A stretch of 64,000 nucleotides of DNA from Prevotella sp. AGR2160. Its GTDB lineage: Bacteria; Bacteroidota; Bacteroidia; Bacteroidales; Bacteroidaceae. The DNA is taken from the NCBI RefSeq assembly GCF_000424185.1, contig NZ_AUJK01000004.1, positions 62,001 to 126,000 of the forward strand. Direction: 5' to 3'. The notes beneath the pieces are model-generated. The model was not told where the DNA came from. It ran no database searches and worked only from the letters and a program-made list of their open reading frames with translations. Positions within the stretch are counted from its first letter, which is position 1, and each line of letters begins with the position of its first letter. Both the position numbers and the translations under genes were made by a program. This document shows positions 40,862-48,977 of this stretch, piece by piece.

Positions 40862-43459
40862 TTAGAATCCTATCTTCGCCTCCACGCCGATGACGGAGCG
40901 GGTACCGCCGATGAATGTCGGGAAACCGATATTGCGGCCGGAGTTGCCGGCATCGACGATATACTTCTCGTCGAAGATATTCTTACCGAACATGCCGATC
41001 TCATAGTATACCTTCTTCGGCTGAGAGCGCCAGCCGAGGTTGACGTTGCAGATGCCGTAGCCCTTCTGTGTCAGGTCGTACGTTCCATAAGCTGTCACAG
41101 CAGGCTTATTGTCATCCTCGAAATATACCTTTGACTTATAAGTATAGGTCGGACGGAAGAAGATCGTACCCGTCTTGGCCACGGGAATCTCCACGTCGGC
41201 ACCGAGGGTAAAACTATTCTTCGGTGTCAGACGGAAACGGTTACCGGCATACTCCTGCTTGTTGCCGTTCTCGTCCTTGTCGTTGAACTTCCCGTCAATA
41301 TAACTGTAGTTGCCGAAAAGCACGAGTTCATTGATCGGTGACCACGTCAGCGAGGCCTCAACACCGAAACTGTGGGCGCGGCCGGCATCGGAGGCGATAT
41401 ACAGACTCTGGGTCTGGTCGAAGCGGTTCGTCTGGAAGTGATACCAGTCATAATAGTATACGCTGAGGTCATAACGCAGATGGTTGTTGAATAAAAGTCC
41501 TTTCAGACCTGCCTCATAACTGTAGATGATCTCCGGCTTCAGCGTCGACAGTTTCTCAGGACTGTTGTTGAAATACAGCACACCGGGACGACGGCCACGG
41601 GAGAAACTCAGGTAGGCATTGTTCCGGCCGAAGAGATAGTTAAGGACGGCACGGCCGACCCAGCTCCAGTAACTCTTCGACGCACTGAACTTCTCCGACG
41701 GCGTATAGATCACATGACCACCATTGGAAGCGAGGGCCACGGCGAGGAAGCTGTTGTCGTCATCTACAGAGGAGTAACTGCTCTTCTGGTGCTCATAGGT
41801 ACCGCGCAGGCCGAGGGTGAAGTTCAGACCCTTGTAGATCTTCCACGTACCATCAGCATAGATCTCGGCGGCATTCGTGGTGTTGTAGTTCTTTCCTTCC
41901 TCTGAATAGTCGCCGAGGGGCTGTGCGGAGAGGCCCTTGATCATAGCGCCGTAGGTCTTGCCCTGATCTCCCATGGAAGCGAGATACTGGTCGAGGGTGA
42001 CGCCCTTCATACCCAGGAGGGCACCAAACTGCTGGAACATCGTGTTCAGATCACCGTAGAAATCAGGGGTGGCATCCTGGGTGCCGTCCTTCGGGAACCA
42101 CTTGTCCATGAGCTGCTGCTCGGCGGCGTCAAACTGTGCGACGACAGTGCTCTGCATGGCAGCCGGCACCTTACCCATAATCGTGGACTTCACCGTGGAG
42201 AAGAGGCCGGAGAACGTACTCTTGAGCTTCGACTTCATCATCACGGGATAGAGATATTTCAAATCACTGTGGAGCCGTACATCCTGGGAGTTGTCCTCGA
42301 AGAAATAGCTCAGTCCGGCAAAACCACTGAAGTTACGGCGGTTGTCATAGTTCAGACGGAACTCCTGGGAGAACTGTGTTCCTTTGGCCTTTTCTTGGGC
42401 ATTGAGGAGCGGCAGATAGGTACCGTCGGCATCAAACTTCTCATCGGAGTTGAAGGCACGGAAGCCCGTGATCGAACTCAGTTTCCAGTAGTCGTTGAAG
42501 TTATGATCGATGAGCAACGTACCGCCCCCGACATTCCGGTGGATATAGAGGCCTTTGCCCATATCAAGGTTTGCGGGGTCATTAGGATCCTGCGTCACAC
42601 CGAAATCAGGAAACTCCGTACGGAACGACGTGCCGGGGTAGTTGTCATGCTGATAGTCGAGGATGAAGTTGACGGAGGTGTTTTCACTCCACCAGGCGGT
42701 AGAGTTACGGAAGGCGAACGCTTCCTTACCATTCAGTCGGCCACCGGCGATATTCTTGATGAAGCCGTCATGACCGTCATAGTCGAAGGCGAAACGGTTG
42801 GCGAGTTTGCCCTTGACGATCGGCGTATTAATGAAGCCTGTCACCTGTCGTGTGTTGTAAGCGCCATAACGGGCGGAGAGCTCACCACTGAGGTTGTCCT
42901 TGGCCTTATTACGGATGAGCGAAATACCACCAATCTCAGCACCACGGCCAAAGAGGGTGCCCTGGGGACCTTTCACGACCTCCACACGCTCCATGTCGAA
43001 GAGCTCACTGACACTGGCGCGGGAGCGTGATGTCGACACGCCGTCGGTGAACACGGAGACACGGGGCTGACTCGTCGACTCGCCATCATCGGAGGTGACA
43101 CCACGGATGACATATCCGGGGTTGTTCGGGCTCTGCAACTGGATCTGCACGCCCGGCGTCATCGTCGCCATCTCGTCCATCTGTGTCATACCGAGTTTAC
43201 CGAGGATACTACCCGTCACGGCACTCACAGAGATCGGCACGTCGACGGCACTCTGCTGCCGTTTCTGCGTCGTCACGACGACTTCCCCAAGGACATGCGT
43301 GTCTTTCTGCATGTCGTGTTCTTCACCAGGACGGGCGACAGCAGCACTGTCACTCTTCGTCTCCACTTTCGAATGTCCTTCCTCGGCATACGCACCGGAA
43401 GGAAGGCTCAACGCTGACGCGAGGCATACCCCCATCAGCATATTTTGTGTTGTCTTCAT
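40862..43459 (-). CDS. TonB-dependent receptor, non-SusC type
   Basis: 865 residues with a signal peptide and a plug domain that lacks the carboxypeptidase-D-like domain of SusC (EVVVTTQKRQQSAVDVPIS, then VEVVKGPQGTLFGRGAEIGG). The barrel ends in VEAKIGF with terminal Phe. This plug resembles receptors of Proteobacteria such as sphingomonads more than typical Bacteroidetes ones. Its substrate is unknown. It follows the metallophosphoesterase gene by 75 bp in the same direction, which may mean a phosphorylated ligand, but this is guesswork from context. Confidence 0.85.
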   Translation of the reverse strand: MKTTQNMLMGVCLASALSLPSGAYAEEGHSKVETKSDSAAVARPGEEHDMQKDTHVLGEVVVTTQKRQQSAVDVPISVSAVTGSILGKLGMTQMDEMATMTPGVQIQLQSPNNPGYVIRGVTSDDGESTSQPRVSVFTDGVSTSRSRASVSELFDMERVEVVKGPQGTLFGRGAEIGGISLIRNKAKDNLSGELSARYGAYNTRQVTGFINTPIVKGKLANRFAFDYDGHDGFIKNIAGGRLNGKEAFAFRNSTAWWSENTSVNFILDYQHDNYPGTSFRTEFPDFGVTQDPNDPANLDMGKGLYIHRNVGGGTLLIDHNFNDYWKLSSITGFRAFNSDEKFDADGTYLPLLNAQEKAKGTQFSQEFRLNYDNRRNFSGFAGLSYFFEDNSQDVRLHSDLKYLYPVMMKSKLKSTFSGLFSTVKSTIMGKVPAAMQSTVVAQFDAAEQQLMDKWFPKDGTQDATPDFYGDLNTMFQQFGALLGMKGVTLDQYLASMGDQGKTYGAMIKGLSAQPLGDYSEEGKNYNTTNAAEIYADGTWKIYKGLNFTLGLRGTYEHQKSSYSSVDDDNSFLAVALASNGGHVIYTPSEKFSASKSYWSWVGRAVLNYLFGRNNAYLSFSRGRRPGVLYFNNSPEKLSTLKPEIIYSYEAGLKGLLFNNHLRYDLSVYYYDWYHFQTNRFDQTQSLYIASDAGRAHSFGVEASLTWSPINELVLFGNYSYIDGKFNDKDENGNKQEYAGNRFRLTPKNSFTLGADVEIPVAKTGTIFFRPTYTYKSKVYFEDDNKPAVTAYGTYDLTQKGYGICNVNLGWRSQPKKVYYEIGMFGKNIFDEKYIVDAGNSGRNIGFPTFIGGTRSVIGVEAKIGF

Positions 43460-43490
43460 AAAGTATCTGCGTTTTTTTAATTCTTAACTT

Positions 43491-43516
43491 CGGAGCATGA
43501 TGAATCATGTCCCTAC
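43491..43516. repeat. 26-bp palindromic repeat, family A
   Basis: Lies between the phosphoesterase stop and the receptor start, joined to the TTTTTACTT tract 43517-43551 that encodes the last residues (VKVKK) and stop of the phosphoesterase. Confidence 0.85.
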
Positions 43517-43534
43517 GTTTAATTTTTTACTTCT

Positions 43535-44824
43535 TTACTTTTTTACTTTTACATCGTTGTCTTTCGGCGGGAAGTCTGTCGTCAGTGATGTGGCGATAGC
43601 ATCGACGAGCTTTGCCTTATCGGGAGCCAGGAGGCTGACGGCATCGATGACACGCTGCTTCTTCTGCAGGAACGTGCTGTCGGGATGCTCGTCACCATAG
43701 AGGTCGATGATATAAGCCTCGCCGAGCATCTCACCGATGGCCTTTCGGGCTGGCTCCGGCGTAGCGGCGGGGAGGTAGTTGTTGACCATCTTCTCTACGG
43801 AGAGAATGGCGAAATGCTTGCTCTTCTCCGTCATACTGATCCCCTGGCGAGCCAGAGAGGCGATCTGTGTGAGGTGATGGGTATGGATATCGAGGGAGTC
43901 ATTGCCGACAGTAATGATACGATAGGGATGAGGATAGCTCACCGTGGAACCAGTCTCGACATCGACGAGTCCGCCACGTTGCGCAATATCCTGGGAATGG
44001 AGATGTCCCGTGAAGATAATATGAACGCCAAGACTGTCGAGCATCTCCCCCACCCGCTCGTAGTCGTTGACGAGATATTCCGAGAGGACCTTGCCCTCGA
44101 GGGAGAAATGAGGCACAACACCGTGGTGCATCATTGCGATGACCTGACAGCCGGCCTTCTTGGCAGCCGCTACCTGCTGCTTCAGCCATGTCACCGTTTC
44201 CGGCTTCAGACGGCCACTGGTGACACAGAGGTCCTTCTCGTAATCGTTGTCCTCATAGCGACAGGCATCGAGGGCCAGGAGACGGAGACCAGGCTGCAGT
44301 TGGGCGACATAGCTCAACGACCAGGGATCACGGCTCAGCGCCTGACCATAGCCGCAGTCCTGATAGATCGAGGCGAACTGTGCAGGTGTGACGGTCTTCG
44401 TACGCTCTGTCTTATCGCCACGGAAAATCACGGCATGGGGATTGTTGACATCATGGTTGCCGGGAACGACGAAGACCTTGATGCCGGCCTTGAGAAACTT
44501 GCTGAGATAATGCTTGCGCAACAGCTCATGGGACACCTGCTCGCCATCCTTCGTGAGGTCACCACAGATAAAAACCACCTGAGGATGTTCCCGGAGCACA
44601 CGCGCCGTGATACTGTCGAGGATCTCGGGACTCTCCTTCAACAGTTTTCTATCTCCGTCGAGATAAGTCTGAAAGGCCGCGCCGTCCTCCACAAGAAGTT
44701 GCGGGGACATCAAATGGACATCGGACAATACTGCCAGTTTCCATGGCTTGGCGGCAAAAATCGTCTGGGCTCCCGTCAACAAGCAGGCCAGACAACATAA
44801 AATGCGAATGATTCGTTTTCTCAT
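43535..44824 (-). CDS. Exported calcineurin-like metallophosphoesterase
   Basis: 429 residues from ATG 44824 with a signal peptide (MRKRIIRILCCLACLL to IFAA). Metal-binding motifs occur in order: LAVLSDVH, ICGDLTKDG, VPGNHDV, MMHHG and FTGHLHSQD. The C-terminal region is family-specific. Periplasmic or surface phosphoester hydrolase of unknown substrate. The lipobox Cys context (LLTGAQ) is not convincing. The last codons VKVKK fall in a simple-sequence tract. Confidence 0.85.
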   Translation of the reverse strand: MRKRIIRILCCLACLLTGAQTIFAAKPWKLAVLSDVHLMSPQLLVEDGAAFQTYLDGDRKLLKESPEILDSITARVLREHPQVVFICGDLTKDGEQVSHELLRKHYLSKFLKAGIKVFVVPGNHDVNNPHAVIFRGDKTERTKTVTPAQFASIYQDCGYGQALSRDPWSLSYVAQLQPGLRLLALDACRYEDNDYEKDLCVTSGRLKPETVTWLKQQVAAAKKAGCQVIAMMHHGVVPHFSLEGKVLSEYLVNDYERVGEMLDSLGVHIIFTGHLHSQDIAQRGGLVDVETGSTVSYPHPYRIITVGNDSLDIHTHHLTQIASLARQGISMTEKSKHFAILSVEKMVNNYLPAATPEPARKAIGEMLGEAYIIDLYGDEHPDSTFLQKKQRVIDAVSLLAPDKAKLVDAIATSLTTDFPPKDNDVKVKK

Positions 44825-44967
44825 TACCTTTTCGATTCTTTTTTTAAGTTGGTCGCAAAGGTCGTGAGAAAGTGTTACAACAGGGTTAAGGGAATATGAA
44901 AATAGGGTGTAAACAAAAACTAATGCTTTTGTTGAAAAAATAAGATGAGGTTTTTGTCTAAGAAAAA

Positions 44968-45004
44968 GACAGGGCAACGGATATGTGTTATCTGTTACTC
45001 TGTC
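44968..45004 (-). terminator. Intrinsic terminator of the B12 uptake operon
   Basis: Stem of 16 bp with three mismatches (GACAGAGTAACAGATA against TATCCGTTGCCCTGTC) and a 5-nt loop, followed on the minus strand by TTTTTCTT. The same stem sequence recurs at 60562-60621. Confidence 0.75.
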
Positions 45005-45028
45005 CTTATATTAAACACCCCATCGGTG

Positions 45029-45054
45029 CGGAACATGATGAATCATGTCCCTAC
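45029..45054. repeat. Family A palindrome providing a stop codon
   Basis: Consensus copy; its GTAG end gives the TAG stop (45053-45051) of the DUF4465 gene. Confidence 0.9.
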
Positions 45055-45923
45055 TGGATGTACTTCCGTCCGTTCTTGATCACGACACCCTTATAATCAC
45101 GGCCGACGCGCTGACCGGCGAGGTTATAGACGGGAGCGTTGACATTGTCCTCACGGCGGAAGACCGTAGCGATGGACGTGGCGGTAGTACGGTCGGCATT
45201 CTGAGCCTTGGCACTCGTACCGTCATAACTACCATCATAATTGTCGACAAGCACATAAGTCGGCGTGTTCAAGCCATAGTCGCCTTTGTCGGAGCCGTCG
45301 AAAGCAAACGTGATGCTCTTGACCTCTCCCAGAGCGCTGAGATCAAACCAGGTCCAGTCCTTCAGATAGTAATGGGCAGCCTCATCAGTAGAACGGTAGT
45401 CAGCGAGATAGAACGAGAGCGTATCGACAGAGTCGTCAGCTTTCGTACCGATGACGTCAAGGCGCAGCCAAGAGCCTGTAGTGAAGGCCTTTGCGTAGTT
45501 ATCACCCTTGAGAATGCTATTCTGTACATAGGTATTGACGGCGCCGTAGAAACCGGAGATCGTCTGTGCGCTGCCGTCCTTGGCGGTGATGCTGGAGGCG
45601 GTACCATAGGAGGGATAGTAGACGGCAAAGTTATTGGAGCCGTCATAGCCGTGGTCTACACAACTGTTATAGGCGGTGGTGTAATCGACGAAATTAGTCG
45701 CTTTCTTTCCCGACACAATGAAGCCGGACTTGGTGCCCCAGCTGCTGTCGTAGGAATAGTCGAACACGAAGTTACCAGAGGTGAAGGAACTTCCGGACGT
45801 GACGTCGAGGAGCGTGTCCGTACCGAGCGTGACATCCTCGAAAGTTGCGGTGTTGTCATCGGCGGCATGAGCGCCGAGGGCGAAGGCTGCGAAGGCAGCC
45901 ATGAAAAGTAGAGATTTCTTCAT
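45051..45923 (-). CDS. DUF4465-type surface protein of the cobalamin locus (copy 2)
   Basis: 290 residues from ATG 45923. SPI signal peptide (MKKSLLFMAAFAAFALGAHA), no lipobox. The body is a beta-rich DUF4465-like domain (ATFEDVTLG, SGFIVSGKKATNF, NNFAVYYP, WTWFDLSALGEVKSITFAFD). The C-terminus VYNLAGQRV..KGVVIKNGRKYIQ matches the sorting-like tail of its neighbours. DUF4465 proteins recur beside BtuB/BtuG genes in Bacteroidetes; I recall that corrinoid-binding BtuH proteins may be related, unverified. It is a diverged tandem duplicate of 46132-47604, including the upstream repeat. Confidence 0.75.
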   Translation of the reverse strand: MKKSLLFMAAFAAFALGAHAADDNTATFEDVTLGTDTLLDVTSGSSFTSGNFVFDYSYDSSWGTKSGFIVSGKKATNFVDYTTAYNSCVDHGYDGSNNFAVYYPSYGTASSITAKDGSAQTISGFYGAVNTYVQNSILKGDNYAKAFTTGSWLRLDVIGTKADDSVDTLSFYLADYRSTDEAAHYYLKDWTWFDLSALGEVKSITFAFDGSDKGDYGLNTPTYVLVDNYDGSYDGTSAKAQNADRTTATSIATVFRREDNVNAPVYNLAGQRVGRDYKGVVIKNGRKYIQ

Positions 45924-45943
45924 GATGAATAGGCCTACCCCAT

Positions 45944-46068
45944 ATCCCTTTGCAGGGGCCGTCCCTTGTGGCGGCCCGTCGGCGGTACGCCGAATGATCC
46001 ACAAGAGAGGAGGTAAGAATGCCGTACCGGCATCGGGCCGCCACAAGGGACGGCCCCTGCAAAGGGAT
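45944..46068. repeat. Cruciform-type repeat element, family B (copy 1)
   Basis: Perfect 35-nt inverted arms at 45944-45978 and 46034-46068 enclose 55 bp that contain two smaller hairpins (GGCGGTACGCC and ATGCCG-TAC-CGGCAT). Nearly identical to 47632-47756; similarity continues into both flanks (TAGGCCT before, GATTAGGGATCAGCG after). Confidence 0.92.
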
Positions 46069-46131
46069 TAGGGATCAGCGTTTGTTATGTATGAATGTTT
46101 GATAAATGTTTAACGCAAGGGGGTGAGGCTT

Positions 46132-47604
46132 TTATTTTACGATCACTTTCTTGCCATTATGGATATAGAGGCCCTTGGTCGGGTTGTTGACGCGGCGGCC
46201 CTGGAGATCATAATATGCGGAATTGCCTGCACTGGCGGCATTAACCGTTGTGATGGCGGTGGAAGAGTTGGTGGTATAGTAGATAGTATAGCTAACTACA
46301 TTCATATCCTTTGCAACACAAGTATTGACAAAATCCAATTTCGTTACATTTTCAATGGGGGAAACCGGCATATCCATCGTCATCGTTGTCTCAGTCTGAC
46401 CGATAGACTCTCCGTATTCATCAACAAAAAGACCACTCCATTTCTTCGTAGCGATGACGGTATCACCGACCTTTGCCTCACAATCTGCCTTGCCCCAAGC
46501 ACCTTCGCAATATCCATCTACTTCCAACTTCGTTATGTTAATATTAGGAAGACTACCAATAGTAAAGGTACAAGACTGGCCCTCTTCCAATAAGCGCCAT
46601 GTATCCGTATTTGGACCATCATAGGTAAAAGTTGCCCCTTCCGGAACATCACCATTTTGATAACATTCACCATTATCGAGAGTAACCTTGAAAGACTTCT
46701 CTGTACTACTTTCATCTGCCTTTAAGACTTTTGCAGAAAAGGTTTCATCTGACGGGAATCTTACAGCGACATCGTCATAACAGAAATAAGCGGGCAAGGA
46801 GAAGCCATAACCATTGTCTGTATTACCCACAATATTAAACTCTACCTTTGTTACCTTTCCTAAATTTGCCAAAGACCAATTGGTCCAATCAGTTAACAAA
46901 AACTTTTTACCAAGAGCCAAATAAGTAGATGTAGTCTTAGTAGTACCATCAGCATGATACCCAATAGCCTCAACCTTGACATAGTCAGTATCCGCCAACG
47001 CTGAAGACAAGCTGTTACCATTCTTGGCAACATTTACAAAATAGGTTGTATTATTGATCCACATATGGTCGATGGTACGAGCCACTCCATCCTTAAACTC
47101 GAAGAAAGGAAGATTAGAAGCAGAATAGCCCGAGTTATCCTTATAGCCATAGTCTACGCAGAAGTTATCAGAGCCGTTATGGCCGTGGCCTTTCTGGCCG
47201 TTGCCCGTGTTATCAGCTACATACACGGAGAGCTGATGGAGATAATTGCCATCGCTGAGGTTGCCGTTCCAATAGTTGGAAATAGCCTGACCGCCCCCCC
47301 AGTGCATCTTCGTGCCCCAGTTCTCGGGAAGTTCAGAGTAAAGATTGGTGTTATTCTCATCATACCAACTATAATTGACAGCCGTGGAGGATTTAGACGT
47401 ATCTCCGTGGTTCTCGCCATAGAGCAATTCACCACCATACTGTACCGTGTCGATGAGTGACGACCAGTTGAACTTGTTAAGATAGTTGGCATTTGTGGAT
47501 TTGTAGTCTCCGTCCTCAAACGTGAGGGTGCGGAGGGAATAGTTCTGTGCGGAGGCTGTGACGACAGCGAGACAGAACAGAATCAGAGTAAAGAATTTCT
47601 TCAT
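46132..47604 (-). CDS. DUF4465-type surface protein of the cobalamin locus (copy 1)
   Basis: 490 residues. SPI signal peptide MKKFFTLILFCLAVVTASAQ, DUF4465-like domain (about 20-250: LRTLTFEDGDY, GSDNFCVDYGY, FEFKDGVARTIDHMWINN, WSLANLGKVTKVEFNIV), a second beta module with a cytoplasmic-looking Thr-rich design (about 260-440) and C-terminal tail YYDLQGRRV..KGLYIHNGKKVIVK. Third gene after BtuG-like in the riboswitch-led operon; likely surface corrinoid capture or an accessory role. The middle section is more AT-rich than its neighbours. Confidence 0.75.
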   Translation of the reverse strand: MKKFFTLILFCLAVVTASAQNYSLRTLTFEDGDYKSTNANYLNKFNWSSLIDTVQYGGELLYGENHGDTSKSSTAVNYSWYDENNTNLYSELPENWGTKMHWGGGQAISNYWNGNLSDGNYLHQLSVYVADNTGNGQKGHGHNGSDNFCVDYGYKDNSGYSASNLPFFEFKDGVARTIDHMWINNTTYFVNVAKNGNSLSSALADTDYVKVEAIGYHADGTTKTTSTYLALGKKFLLTDWTNWSLANLGKVTKVEFNIVGNTDNGYGFSLPAYFCYDDVAVRFPSDETFSAKVLKADESSTEKSFKVTLDNGECYQNGDVPEGATFTYDGPNTDTWRLLEEGQSCTFTIGSLPNINITKLEVDGYCEGAWGKADCEAKVGDTVIATKKWSGLFVDEYGESIGQTETTMTMDMPVSPIENVTKLDFVNTCVAKDMNVVSYTIYYTTNSSTAITTVNAASAGNSAYYDLQGRRVNNPTKGLYIHNGKKVIVK

Positions 47605-47631
47605 AATGAATGAAATTAGGCCTCACCCCAT

Positions 47632-47756
47632 ATCCCTTTGCAGGGGCCGTCCCTTGTGGCGGCCCGTCGGCGGTACGCCGAATGATCCACAAGAGAGGGG
47701 ATAAGAATGCCGTACCGGCATCGGGCCGCCACAAGGGGCGGCCCCTGCAAAGGGAT
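47632..47756. repeat. Cruciform-type repeat element, family B (copy 2)
   Basis: Arms 47632-47666 and 47722-47756 with one mismatch; internal hairpins as in copy 1. It lies in the same position relative to its DUF4465 gene. Confidence 0.92.
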
Positions 47757-47828
47757 TAGGGATCAGCGTTTGCTATGAATGAATATTTGATGAATATTTA
47801 ATGGACATGGAACTTCTTCCCCCTTTTG

Positions 47829-47854
47829 CGGAACATGATAAATCATGTCCCTAC
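47829..47854. repeat. Family A palindrome providing a stop codon
   Basis: Its GTAG end forms the TAG stop (47853-47851) of the PKD-like surface protein gene. Confidence 0.9.
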
Positions 47855-48948
47855 TTCCACACCACTTTCCTCGTCTTTCCGTTGCTGCCGACGATATAGA
47901 TCTGCCCGGCGACGGGAGTGTCGACACGCGTGCCTGTGAGGGTGTAGATGGCTGTGCGGCCGTCGGTGACGGATGTTGCCGTGGGGACGTAGATTCGTGT
48001 AGTGATTGGATCCTCGATGTCACGGCCCGTCATGTGGAGGTCGAGGGCACCATAGACTTCCGTACTTGTTTCACCGAGCCAGCCACAGTACTGATTGACA
48101 CCGGTATAGACTTTCACGAAATTGATACCGTCAAGATTCGCGGGATTGCCGTCGGCATCCACGGCCCAGTCGATATTAATATAGGAGAGGGAGTCGGCAT
48201 TGGGAGCATTGTCAGCATAACCATAGGTATAGCTGTATTGAACATAATAGGTACCCTTGCCACTCTCATCAATATAGTTGTCGGCGAGTTTCGTACCCTC
48301 GAAGGTCAGTGTGGTGCTGTCGGGGAGCCACTGCGGCCAGTAGCTCTGATGATGGAACGTGTTCTTGTAGACATAGCCCTTGCCGCCCTGATTATCGGTC
48401 CAATGCACATAGGTAGTGTCGGAGAGGGAGTGCTTCGTGTCCGGCGTCTTGACCTTGTCCTCATCGGGCTTCTCGTAGACGATGCGGTAGTGGTGGATCG
48501 TAGCGGGACTGTTATACTCGCTGCCGGCGATCTCATACCATGGATCATCGGGGAGACCGTTGCCGTTGACATCCTTACTGACAAGGATGATGCCGGGCTC
48601 ACAACTGCCGCCACGGGCTTTCTTTGCCGACGCGCCCCAGAAGGCATTGCCGAGGATCTGGAAGTCCATGTGGTCCTTGATGTTCTCGATCATATGGTCG
48701 AAGCCGAAGACGACATAGCCGCCATAGGCACCGAGGGAGATCGGCTTGTTGTTGTCCTTCCGACAGAGGGTAGAGTCGACTCTGTAGATGATATTGGCCT
48801 TCGTCTCACCGGCATAATAGGCGGGGGCACTGTTAACGAACTGTCCCGGAGCGGGACAGAAGTCATACACCGAATCGATGTACGCTTTCTGCGCTTGGGC
48901 CTGAAAGGCCAGGCAGAGTGTAAAAATAAAGAGTAAAAATTTACGCAT
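47851..48948 (-). CDS. Surface protein of the cobalamin locus (PKD-like/cell-surface family)
   Basis: 365 residues with SPI signal peptide (MRKFLLFIFTLCLAFQAQA). The conserved Bacteroidetes pattern of this class is clear: VYDFCPAPGQFVN, ISLGAYGGYVVFGFDH, GSCEPGIILVSKDVNGNGLPDDPWYEIAGSE beginning GSCEPGIILV, with a calcium-binding-like DVNGNGLPDD. The tail IYTLTGTRV..AGQIYIVGSNGK resembles the sorting-like motif. Homologues sit beside BtuB/BtuG elsewhere; the precise role in corrinoid uptake is unknown. Confidence 0.75.
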   Translation of the reverse strand: MRKFLLFIFTLCLAFQAQAQKAYIDSVYDFCPAPGQFVNSAPAYYAGETKANIIYRVDSTLCRKDNNKPISLGAYGGYVVFGFDHMIENIKDHMDFQILGNAFWGASAKKARGGSCEPGIILVSKDVNGNGLPDDPWYEIAGSEYNSPATIHHYRIVYEKPDEDKVKTPDTKHSLSDTTYVHWTDNQGGKGYVYKNTFHHQSYWPQWLPDSTTLTFEGTKLADNYIDESGKGTYYVQYSYTYGYADNAPNADSLSYINIDWAVDADGNPANLDGINFVKVYTGVNQYCGWLGETSTEVYGALDLHMTGRDIEDPITTRIYVPTATSVTDGRTAIYTLTGTRVDTPVAGQIYIVGSNGKTRKVVWK

Positions 48949-48977
48949 ATATTATTTTTATTTGATCCACCGTAGAA

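Noticed and set aside
45924-46046. N-terminal extension of the DUF4465 protein (and the similar 47516-47734 frame)
   Set aside because: Both are translations of the family B repeat element; identical peptides arise at both repeat copies.
45944-46068. Cruciform element considered as an insertion sequence
   Set aside because: Too short for a transposase and no ORF inside; at most a non-autonomous element.
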